The notes beneath the pieces were generated by a model. It searched no databases, was not told the DNA's origin, and worked only from the letters and a program-made list of their open reading frames with translations. Both the position numbers and the translations under genes were made by a program. A stretch of DNA of 64,000 nt from Heliobacterium chlorum (GTDB taxonomy: Bacteria > Bacillota > Desulfitobacteriia > Heliobacteriales > Heliobacteriaceae): NCBI RefSeq assembly GCF_014502795.1, contig NZ_JACVHF010000010.1, positions 62,001 through 126,000 of the forward strand. Direction: 5' to 3'. This document shows, piece after piece, positions 53,564 to 61,557 of the stretch. Position 1 is the stretch's first letter. Every line of letters begins with the position of its first letter.

Positions 53564-53640
53564 AAACAACCGCCCGTTTCTACTGCCTTATCGTTAACCA
53601 CGATATTAGAGAACAGTGGGGGAGGGTCAGTTGTTTTTTG
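53564..53640 (+). repeat. Island repeat B, copy 4
   Basis: ACAAC-CCC pairs with GGG-GTTGT (compensating changes against the other copies), inner CCAC/GTGG hairpin, tail TTTTTTG. It lies 110 bp before the SIR2-like gene. Confidence 0.75.
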
Positions 53641-53749
53641 TTAAATTTATTGAATCAGTAGTTATTTTACGACAAAAATCGACAAAGTTACAGTAAGTTT
53701 TGTAGTAATATAGTAACATAAAAAACAATGTAGCGTATTAGCTATTGAA

Positions 53750-54811
53750 ATGGGGTATTTACTTTTGTTTTTACACAAAACGAGATCCGCAGTGATATTA
53801 GGGGCAGGCTTTTCAAAAAACGCTGGATTACCATTACAAAATGATTTTCCAAAAATGTTACTAAGTCGTGAGTTTAATGAACCGAATGATAGAGCTATTA
53901 CAGAAATACTAAGAAATTTCCTTAAAGATGTATTTGGATGGAACACTAATCCAAAACAACTGCCTCCTTTAGAAGATATCTTCACAGTAATTGACTTATC
54001 TACAGGTAATGGACACAACTTAGGTAGTAAATATACCCCCCAAAAACTTCGAGCTATACGTAGAATGTTAATCTATAGAATATTTTCCATTTTAGATTCT
54101 AATTACGATGAGTCAGACGACATCGCTAATTTTCTTGACTTTTATTTGAACGGATCTTTAATAGATACGCATTTTATAGTTTTAAACTGGGATATTGTAT
54201 TAGAAAGACATTTAGAAAAAACGGTACAGAATCCAAAAATCGACTATTGTATATATTCGAAATCAAAAGAATCAGATTATATAGGGAAAGAGCCATATGT
54301 TGCAGTTAGTAAAATACACGGCTCAAGCAATTGGGTATATTGCGATAATTGTAGAAGTATTACATACGACCGGACTCGTAAATTGTCTTTACATGTTAGG
54401 GCGGGACTACTTAAGTCCGACTTCGAGTTGTTCGGAAAAGATTTTCGAGACATATTTTCAAATCATTGTTTAAACTGCGGTTCTATAGTAGGTCCTCACA
54501 TAGCAACCTTTAGCTATAAAAAATCTTTTAGAACACATGCTTTTACAAGCTCTTGGTTGGCTGCAGAACAAATACTCGATCAAGCCAATAGATGGATCTT
54601 TATTGGTTACTCTTTACCTGAAGCAGATTTCGAATTTAGGCACTTATTAAAAACATCGCAGTTAAAGTTTTCATTAAATACTAAAGAAATACATGCCGTT
54701 TTTTATAAAGATAAGGTTGCTCAAAAGCGATATGAAAAATTCTTTGGAAAAGATAAAGTAACAATATATCAAGGTGGTCTTACTGAGTATGTTCACGAAA
54801 TTACAAAATAA
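53750..54811 (+). CDS. SIR2-like protein, probable anti-phage NADase
   Basis: 353 residues. The NAD-binding signature SAVILGAGFSKNAGLPLQND is near the N-terminus, followed by HFIVLNWDIVLERH and a zinc-type cysteine set (WVYCDNC, HCLNCGSIVGPH). The core resembles SIR2 domains of abortive-infection systems that deplete NAD+, rather than classical deacetylases, because the protein sits beside restriction genes and lacks the usual GIP signature. ATG 53750 has a poor ribosome-binding site; TTG 53765 is possible. A lone SIR2 effector is inferred. Confidence 0.8.
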   Translation: MGYLLLFLHKTRSAVILGAGFSKNAGLPLQNDFPKMLLSREFNEPNDRAITEILRNFLKDVFGWNTNPKQLPPLEDIFTVIDLSTGNGHNLGSKYTPQKLRAIRRMLIYRIFSILDSNYDESDDIANFLDFYLNGSLIDTHFIVLNWDIVLERHLEKTVQNPKIDYCIYSKSKESDYIGKEPYVAVSKIHGSSNWVYCDNCRSITYDRTRKLSLHVRAGLLKSDFELFGKDFRDIFSNHCLNCGSIVGPHIATFSYKKSFRTHAFTSSWLAAEQILDQANRWIFIGYSLPEADFEFRHLLKTSQLKFSLNTKEIHAVFYKDKVAQKRYEKFFGKDKVTIYQGGLTEYVHEITK

Positions 54812-54982
54812 GATAACAAACTGGCGACTTCTATAACAAAGACAAAGTCGTTGTTGAATTCTGTTATCATATATTTTCGTAATAATTAAGTGCCGTGAAA
54901 TATTAAAGGATTCCCTGCGAAAAATGTAGAATAATGTACTATGCTAAACCTTCGCAAAAACATAGAGGAGGAAATAAGCTGA

Positions 54983-57139
54983 ATGAACTGGAAAGAACAT
55001 GTAGAACAATTGGTAAACAGTGATCAAAATAAAGCTGTTTCAGTTAGTCTTGCTAAGGCATCGGTATCCTACACAGATAAAATAACTAAACACGAAGACC
55101 CAAAAGTCATTAGCGGTGATGAGGAAATAGTAAGATTATATTTGGTACATGAGTTAATCAATACGTTAGACTATAAACCTGAGCATATTGAAATTGAAAA
55201 AAGGTACGAGATATCTTTAGGAAGAAGCACCAGACTACAAAAGGGTGAAAATGACTTAATTTTAAGAGACGATAAAGGAGATGTATTCTATCTCTTCGAG
55301 GTAAAATCTCCGAAGGAGTTTGAAAATGGTAAAAAAACTATTATTGGGCAACTTTTTGGAATTGCTAGAGAAGAAGCTAGAAAGAATAAAGTTTATTACT
55401 TGTGTTATTACACTGTAGACTTTAATGATGGGAATATACGTGACAAAGCCATTATCATAGATTTTCAAAAGTATCAGGAATACGATGATTGGGTCCAAGC
55501 AGGAGAGCCTTCAGTTGGAAATATCTTATTACCCGGTTACAGCAAACCCAGAATACAACCAAAAATAAAAGGTCATGAAAAATTTGATCTACAAAAGAGT
55601 ATAACAAAAGAAGAAATAAATGGAATTGCCTTAGATTTGCATAATGTACTTTGGGGTGGTGGCGGAACCAACGATAGCGAGATTTTTTATTCGCTTGTAA
55701 ATATCATTTTAGCTAAAATACAGGATGAAAGCGAAAGGGAGGATGGGGAAGAATACCATTTTCAAATTAACGCCTACGGTGATAATATTGAAAATCCTGA
55801 AAAGGTTTATGAAAGAATTAATGAACTATACAAAAAAGCACTTAGTCAAAAGTTAAATGTTAACGACGAAAAGCAGCTGGCGGATGCACGAATTATTGAC
55901 CGAAATAAGTTTCCACTTAATAAACTAGTATATACCATTCAAGCCTTAGAAAATTATTCGTTTGTAGAAGGTCGTAGCTCTTTAGATAATACCGATATAC
56001 TAGGCGGTTTTTTTGAACAAATTACCAGAGACGGTTTCAAACAAAATAAAGGTCAATTTTTTACACCAACACCAATAGTTAAATTTATATGCTACGCTTT
56101 AAAAATTGACGAGTTAGCACTTGATAGATTAAATAAGTGGGGGAAACTACCGTACATTATTGACCCGTCAGTAGGAAGTGGAACCTTTTTAATTGAGGCA
56201 ATGAAAGCAATAACTAAAGAATTGAAATATAAGCAAAATAATAAGATTAAGAACAGTTTACAAGTAAGAGGTTGGTTTGAAGAACATTTTATGCCTCACT
56301 ACAAAGAAAACAGATGGGCCAGGGAATACCTCTATGGAGCAGAAATCAACTTTGACTTAGGAACTGCAGCAAAGGTAAATATGATATTGCATGGAGATGG
56401 TGCTTCGAATATTTTTGTACAAGACGGGTTAAAGCCATTTAATGAATATAGAAAGAACGATGTAGATAAAAACGTTTTGCAAGTTCAAGAACCAGATATG
56501 TTGTATTGTAACAAAGATGTTAATAATGCGTTTGACATTGTTATTAGTAACCCACCATTTAGCGTAAACCTTGATAACGAGACGAAAAAGACACTAGATA
56601 AAAGCTTTCTGTTCGGAAGTAAAAAGAATAGCGAAAATTTATTTATTGAACGTTGGTACCAACTTCTTAAAGAAGGCGGTAGATTAGGAGTAGTTCTACC
56701 TGAAAGTGTTTATGATACAACAGAAAATAAATACATCCGTTTGTTTTTATTCAAATATTTTACTATAAAAGCAGTTATTAGTCTACCCCAACTTACTTTC
56801 GAGCCTTATACATCAACAAAAACCAGTTTATTATTTGCTCAAAAGAAAAGTGCTGATGAAGTTAAAGAATGGAATAAGCAATGGGATAAATTTACAAAGG
56901 AATGGTCCGCTCTAAAAACAAAAGTAGAGAACTATATTAAAGTTTATATTGAAGGTAAGGATCAAGAAAAGCTACCATCAATTAAAGGGCACACAGAAAA
57001 GGAAATTCGACAAAACATAGAAAGATATCTTAAGTATCACATCGTATCTGAAGATGCTATATTAGATATAAAATCTTTGCTAAAGAAATACCTAGATGAA
57101 ATAGAAGAAACAGGGAAATACGATAAAGATTTTAACTGA
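54983..57139 (+). CDS. Fused restriction nuclease-DNA adenine methyltransferase
   Basis: 718 residues. An N-terminal PD-(D/E)xK nuclease (ENDLILRDDKGDVFYLFEVK; D91, E106, K108) is joined to a HsdM-like gamma N6-adenine methyltransferase: GQFFTPTPIVKF at about 357, DPSVGSGTF at 394, NPPF at 523. This is the type IIG/BcgI-like layout, working with the separate specificity subunit downstream. It stops at TGA 57137, but the family sequence continues in the +1 frame, so the C-terminal part is split off. ATG follows GAGGAGGAAATAAGC. Confidence 0.88.
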   Translation: MNWKEHVEQLVNSDQNKAVSVSLAKASVSYTDKITKHEDPKVISGDEEIVRLYLVHELINTLDYKPEHIEIEKRYEISLGRSTRLQKGENDLILRDDKGDVFYLFEVKSPKEFENGKKTIIGQLFGIAREEARKNKVYYLCYYTVDFNDGNIRDKAIIIDFQKYQEYDDWVQAGEPSVGNILLPGYSKPRIQPKIKGHEKFDLQKSITKEEINGIALDLHNVLWGGGGTNDSEIFYSLVNIILAKIQDESEREDGEEYHFQINAYGDNIENPEKVYERINELYKKALSQKLNVNDEKQLADARIIDRNKFPLNKLVYTIQALENYSFVEGRSSLDNTDILGGFFEQITRDGFKQNKGQFFTPTPIVKFICYALKIDELALDRLNKWGKLPYIIDPSVGSGTFLIEAMKAITKELKYKQNNKIKNSLQVRGWFEEHFMPHYKENRWAREYLYGAEINFDLGTAAKVNMILHGDGASNIFVQDGLKPFNEYRKNDVDKNVLQVQEPDMLYCNKDVNNAFDIVISNPPFSVNLDNETKKTLDKSFLFGSKKNSENLFIERWYQLLKEGGRLGVVLPESVYDTTENKYIRLFLFKYFTIKAVISLPQLTFEPYTSTKTSLLFAQKKSADEVKEWNKQWDKFTKEWSALKTKVENYIKVYIEGKDQEKLPSIKGHTEKEIRQNIERYLKYHIVSEDAILDIKSLLKKYLDEIEETGKYDKDFN

Positions 57140-57710
57140 TCAATTTGGATTCACGAATGCATGGTGGGTTTTTGGGGAAGTATCTCAAATTCTTAATTAT
57201 TCCATTTTTATGGCTGAGGTTGAAAATGTAGGTTATAAACGTACCAAAAGAGGCGAGAAGCCGATGCCAAATGATCTATATGATGAAGAAGTTGCTCCTT
57301 CTTATATTTCAAAAGATGACATAATAAAAGAATACAACGATAAAATTCTAATCCATCAAACTTTAATATCAGAGTTAGAGGAATACATTGCAAAAGAATG
57401 TTTGAGACAAGATAAAGCAAATCAGAAGAAAATACAAAAATGGCAAGAAGATTTAGAAGCGAAAAAGGCAGAAATTCAACGTCTGGAGTTAGAAAAAAAT
57501 GAAGTTGATACAATTATTAATACATTCTATGAAAAGGATAACTCAAAGAAATGGCGATTAAAAAACAGTTATTGTGAGAGACTTGATGAAAAGCTATTGG
57601 CTCACTTCAAAAATGGATTACTCACCGCTTATACTTCCTCAGATGTATTAATACGCCAAGATAAAGTAGTTAAAATATTAGATCAGATGAGGAAAATAGT
57701 ATGGAAATGA
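57138..57710 (+). CDS. C-terminal part of the fused methyltransferase, +1 frame
   Basis: In the +1 frame relative to the upstream gene the reading continues DQFGFTNAWWVFGEVSQILN and IFMAEVENVGYKRTKRGEK, a typical HsdM C-terminus, then a coiled coil (LISELEEYIAKECLRQDKAN, EIQRLELEKNEVDTIINTFY). The join is at AAC TGA T, where skipping one base gives an uninterrupted protein. Independent translation from ATG 57210 (166 residues) is possible, but no ribosome-binding site is clear. Simple indel, programmed +1 frameshift or a separate subunit remain open. Confidence 0.7.
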   Translation, partial: DQFGFTNAWWVFGEVSQILNYSIFMAEVENVGYKRTKRGEKPMPNDLYDEEVAPSYISKDDIIKEYNDKILIHQTLISELEEYIAKECLRQDKANQKKIQKWQEDLEAKKAEIQRLELEKNEVDTIINTFYEKDNSKKWRLKNSYCERLDEKLLAHFKNGLLTAYTSSDVLIRQDKVVKILDQMRKIVWK

Positions 57711-59083
57711 AGTTTATTCGTTTAAGTGATTTTGGGTTAGACTCTAAGGTTGGGTTAAAAGAATATTCACGAATTCATTATAAAGATGGATTGCCTTTGA
57801 AATTCTTTTTGGCAAATAAAGATAGTGAAAAAGATATAAAATCAGGAAGAACGCCATCTAGGTTTAATGAGTATTACTGGAATGGTAATTATGATTTTCT
57901 AACACTACAAGATGTTGATACCTCTACTTATGAAATCGGAGACACATCAGAAAAAATAACTGAATACGCAATAGAGGAAGAAAGAACTCTTTATCAAGCA
58001 CCTAAAGGTGCATTGTTAATTTCAAACGCTATGACTGTTGGTTTAGCATTCATTTCATCAAATCCAATTTATATCAATCAAAATGTCTTTCATATAAATA
58101 TTGATGAAGCATTAATAGATAAAACGTTTGTAAAATGGTATTTCAATCTTATTTTCAAACCTAATTTCAAAAAGGTTTTCTTTTCAAAATATTTTTCTAA
58201 GGATGAGTTTAGCAGTTTAAAAATACCAAATTTAAGCATTGAAAAACAGCAAGTAGTAAGTAAGAAAATCGTGCAAATAGAAACAGAAATAAAACAATTA
58301 AATAAACAGAAAACTTGTGAGACTAAGATAATAAATGATATCTTCTATTCCAGTTTAAAATTTGACATTGGGAAATTTTATGAATTGAAATCAATAAATA
58401 GTTATTCGTTAACACAAAAGGATTTTAGTAACAATAAAGATTTAAGATTTAGTTTCAAATTTCATAATCCAGCTGCTCACTACGTAATGAACTATTTGAA
58501 ATCAATAACAAATAAAAAAATTAAAGATTTTATTTCTGAACCAATAGTGTTGGGAAAAGGCATTTTACCTAGACAATATGATGACGAAGGACATTATTAT
58601 TACATTGCCATGTCAAATATTAAAAAATGGAAGTTCGAATCAGAAGATTGTAAGAAAGTTAGTGATTCTTTCTATGCAAATAATATAAATAAAAATATTA
58701 AACTTAATGATATTCTAATAGCTCGTTCAGGAGAGGGAACAATAGGTAAAGTGGCTTTAATTGAGGATGACGACGTTGAGGGTATCTTTGCTGACTTTAC
58801 GATGCGTGTAAGACTAAAAGAATACAATCCCAAATTTGCGTATTACTATTTTAGGAGTGAATTGTTTCAGTACTTGATTTATACTAATAAAAAAGGGTTG
58901 GGAAATAATACTAATATTTTTCCAGGCCAGATTCAAGAACTTCCAATATTAGATTTCGACCAAGGTCAGCAAACCCAAATAGTTAACCAAATTCAAGCTA
59001 AGATAAATGCTCAGAAAGTCATAGATCGACAAATAAGAGAAAAGTGTAAAGAGATCGAGAAAATTATTAAACAAGCTATTTAA
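57701..59083 (+). CDS. Restriction-modification specificity subunit (HsdS-like)
   Basis: 460 residues with two target-recognition domains separated by coiled-coil conserved regions (IEKQQVVSKKIVQIETEIKQ; QQTQIVNQIQAKINAQKVID). Typical landmarks: SGRTPSRFNEYYWNG in the first and ILIARSGEGTIGKVALIEDD in the second. It would direct the upstream nuclease-methyltransferase to its DNA site. ATG 57701 overlaps the previous stop, so translation is coupled. AT-rich like its partners, suggesting horizontal transfer as a unit. Confidence 0.93.
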   Translation: MEMKFIRLSDFGLDSKVGLKEYSRIHYKDGLPLKFFLANKDSEKDIKSGRTPSRFNEYYWNGNYDFLTLQDVDTSTYEIGDTSEKITEYAIEEERTLYQAPKGALLISNAMTVGLAFISSNPIYINQNVFHINIDEALIDKTFVKWYFNLIFKPNFKKVFFSKYFSKDEFSSLKIPNLSIEKQQVVSKKIVQIETEIKQLNKQKTCETKIINDIFYSSLKFDIGKFYELKSINSYSLTQKDFSNNKDLRFSFKFHNPAAHYVMNYLKSITNKKIKDFISEPIVLGKGILPRQYDDEGHYYYIAMSNIKKWKFESEDCKKVSDSFYANNINKNIKLNDILIARSGEGTIGKVALIEDDDVEGIFADFTMRVRLKEYNPKFAYYYFRSELFQYLIYTNKKGLGNNTNIFPGQIQELPILDFDQGQQTQIVNQIQAKINAQKVIDRQIREKCKEIEKIIKQAI

Positions 59084-59177
59084 AGCGTCGGCAAAATAGA
59101 CACTGAAATAATAACATTAAATTAGAGACTGCATTTTATTGTACCCCACCAGCCACAGCCCACCTATTAAATAGACA

Positions 59178-59217
59178 GGCAGTTCAGCCCATCGTGGTTG
59201 GACTGCTTTATTTTTTT
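59178..59217 (+). terminator. Terminator after specificity subunit
   Basis: GCAGTTCAGCCCA and TGGTTGGACTGC, then TTTATTTTTTT. Closely similar in sequence to the terminator at 59776-59810. Confidence 0.88.
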
Positions 59218-59321
59218 CAAGGACGGTGGCCAATCCTACATATTTTTATAACATTGGTAGCATCATAGCCATATTACTTGACTATACATAACCGAATCAA
59301 CTAGAGGAGGTCTTGCTTTCA

Positions 59322-59750
59322 ATGAACCGAACTTGGTCAAGGACAATCATTGCATCGACCGTCGTCGTTGGCTTACTGTCGCTAACTGGATGTTCTAATT
59401 CAAACACCGACATCGGTAGTACTGTCAACAACGTGGTAGACAAGGTCCAATCGGCATCATCTAGCGAAATTGCCAGCCAACTCAGCGTTGTACTGCAGAA
59501 CAAAATTGAACAGGTTAAATCCAAAAATGAAAAGGTCGTAAATCCAGACGGTACGATTAACTGGGATGAACTTGGAAAAACGGAGTTGGTGGATTATCCG
59601 ATAGCCAGTGTCTTTGGCTGGGATTATAAAGCTACGCTACAGGGTAATGGTACTGTTGAGGTTATGCAGGTGAATCAAAACTCAGGTGAGAAAAAGGTAT
59701 TTGCGACGTATAAAGTGGAGTTCGTTGACGGTCAGATAGCTGTTAAGTAA
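59322..59750 (+). CDS. Lipoprotein of unknown function
   Basis: 142 residues with a lipobox signal peptide (TIIASTVVVGLLSLTGCSNS). The mature part is Ser/Val-rich and helical at first (SASSSEIASQLSVVLQNKIEQ), then beta-like (YKATLQGNGTVEVMQV). ATG 59322 lies ten bases after AGAGGAGGT. It is bracketed by two nearly identical terminators. GC content is higher than in the RM genes upstream, so it belongs to a different layer of the genome. Confidence 0.8.
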   Translation: MNRTWSRTIIASTVVVGLLSLTGCSNSNTDIGSTVNNVVDKVQSASSSEIASQLSVVLQNKIEQVKSKNEKVVNPDGTINWDELGKTELVDYPIASVFGWDYKATLQGNGTVEVMQVNQNSGEKKVFATYKVEFVDGQIAVK

Positions 59751-59775
59751 TACTGGAATAGCCGCCATATAGAAG

Positions 59776-59810
59776 AAGCAGTTCAGCCTTTGAGGTTGGA
59801 CTGCTTTTAT
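59776..59810 (+). terminator. Terminator after lipoprotein gene
   Basis: AAGCAGTTCAGCC and GGTTGGACTGCTT arms, tail TTTATTAAT. Confidence 0.85.
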
Positions 59811-59836
59811 TAATATCTAGTTAGTAGCCGGTAAGA

Positions 59837-60214
59837 TTATTGGGCAAGATAGGATTTTATTACTAACCCAAATATGACGACCCAAATTACAATTATCGCC
59901 CCTGCTGCAATCCATTTTCCTTTGTTTTCTTCGGTGGAACGGTCAGTGGCCTTATTTCTTGCTTCATCAAGTATCTGTGGAGGTATCATTTTTATCACTA
60001 GAGCTATTCCCAACGGTAAGAGTATGAGCTAATCTAGGTAGCCGAGGACAGGTATAAAGTCGGGGATCAGATCTATGGGACTAAGAGTATAAGCGATGAT
60101 AACCGCAATTAGAATTTTAGCGTACAGAGGAGTACGGGGATCACTATACGCTATCCCTAATACCGTAATATCCCGTTTAAGAGACCTCGCCCATTCTTTT
60201 AGTTTATTTAGCAG
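59837..60214 (-). pseudogene. DUF1232 (YkvA-like) gene with in-frame TAG
   Basis: The frame reads LNKLKEWARSLKRDITVLGI, the family signature SPIDLIPDFIPVLGYLD, then TAG (60029-60031), then LILLPLGIALVIKMIPPQIL and a C-terminal membrane helix AGAIIVIWVVIFGLVI before TAA. A single stop thus interrupts a full-length gene. There is also no canonical start: GGAGGT precedes GTA, TTA, GAA, CTG in frame, so CTG 60214 is the best choice. Probably a recent pseudogene. Confidence 0.75.
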
Positions 60215-60250
60215 TTCTAATACGACCTCCGTTAAAAGTTAAGGTTATAA

Positions 60251-60909
60251 AGATGAGTCCCCCACAGGCCCCGCTATTTGGCCACGTATTCTACGCAATC
60301 CTTCTACCAATACAATTCCATACACATAATGCTAGCGAAGCACATGTGACCGCACAACCCATGACGTCGCCAATTCCGACACCGTGTTGAGTGGGCGATC
60401 GCAGGGCAGCGTGGCGGGAGTCTCCTGTTTCAATAATAATAGAGAGATCCCGGTAATCATACAAGGATAACGAGATCCAAGGTATAACAGGTATACCAGT
60501 CTCTATACATGCAGAACTGCATAACCCCCTTATACGAAGTGAATGTGGTATATGCATCCCGTATATATAAAGATAAGGGTTATATAACTGTATATTAACT
60601 GTTATATACGGTACATATACTGTTATATACCGCAAGGCAACCAAGCCCCCAACTTGTAAGCCTTAGGTATTGTCCTGTATTGTTTGTGAGTGAGATAAAG
60701 GGGCTAACCATGGCGAGTCCGAAAAGCGTGAGTTGCCACTGTCAATGCAGTTGATGGCACCTGGGCTTTCTGTAGTTGCACTTTAGGCAGAAATAATGAA
60801 CGGAGATTTACGGACATATGACATTGACCAGGCCGCTGATTAAGCGGTCTTTTTCATGCAGTAGTGTAGAAGGAAAAACCGTGAAGTCCTGGAGGGAGGT
60901 GATCATAGG
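60251..60909. other. Long gap with AT-rich repeats
   Basis: Between 60540 and 60632 the sequence is built of TATATA-type units. ACTGTTATATACGG (60598-60611) and ACTGTTATATACCG (60619-60632) are near-identical direct repeats 21 bp apart, and ACTGTATATTA precedes them. This could be an origin-like iteron or repressor operator block. A 14-codon frame with MASPKSVSCHCQCS starts at 60710 after AAAGGGG. A terminator-like GACC...GGTCTTTTT hairpin is at 60827-60855. No longer gene is supported. Confidence 0.55.
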
Positions 60910-61323
60910 ATGGCAGTAAGAAAACGGCCCGTATTCGCTGTGGCTCCCGAGCAGGCGAAAGCAGCGGAACTTTTCGTGGGTAACGAACTGGATGGCAGAC
61001 TGACCATTGCGGAGATCGCGGAGCAGGTCGGAGTAAGTGCCCGGACTATTTACCGATGGAAGCAAGACCCCGAATTCCTGGCCTATCAGAATTACCTTGC
61101 CGATATGGTGATGGAAGATTTCCTTACCGAAGCGTACGTACGGTTACGTGGCCTTGTGCGGGCTGATAATGAAAAGACTCAGCTAAAGGCACTAGAACTC
61201 TTGTTAAAGAACCGTGGCAAGCTGACGGACGTTAAAGAAATATCGGCAACGGTGGAAGATACTCGAAATAATGAATCCCTGGCAGACGAAATCGCGGAAT
61301 TAAAGCGTATGCTGGGGGAATGA
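60910..61323 (+). CDS. Phage terminase small subunit-like HTH protein
   Basis: 137 residues of the phBC6A51-type helix-turn-helix group. The HTH is LTIAEIAEQVGVSARTIYRW; the rest is helical and ends in a charged SLADEIAELKRMLGE. Such proteins act as small terminase subunits that recognise phage DNA for packaging. ATG follows GGAGGGAGGTGATC. The large-terminase start at 63732 supports the role. Confidence 0.82.
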   Translation: MAVRKRPVFAVAPEQAKAAELFVGNELDGRLTIAEIAEQVGVSARTIYRWKQDPEFLAYQNYLADMVMEDFLTEAYVRLRGLVRADNEKTQLKALELLLKNRGKLTDVKEISATVEDTRNNESLADEIAELKRMLGE

Positions 61324-61392
61324 TCCAACTACCTCTTGCCGGACAAGTTTATCCTTGTGTAAACTGAATATGCCCATGGGAATCCATTTCTT

Positions 61393-61436
61393 AAAGCAGC
61401 TATCCCCGAATCTGGGGCGGCTGCTTTTCTTTTTCG
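61393..61436 (+). terminator. Terminator after small terminase gene
   Basis: AAAGCAGC-CCCC and GGGG-GCTGCTTT arms with TTCTTTTTC. Confidence 0.85.
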
Positions 61437-61557
61437 TTTGATCTTTCTTCTTTATCATATGCGATCAAAGGAGCTATACTGTAGCCCACAAACCCATGTT
61501 TCTGGTCCCGTTATCCTCTAAATATTTGATCGTATATGCAGAAGGGCGGACGCAACC

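Noticed and set aside
49880-53640. Transposable element with terminal inverted repeats as explanation of repeats A and B
   Set aside because: Copies have no terminal inverted repeats, target duplications or internal transposase; A-B spacing varies. A non-autonomous element cannot be fully excluded.
60291-60644. 117-codon minus-strand frame
   Set aside because: Composition follows the TATATA repeats, there is no ribosome-binding site and no family pattern.
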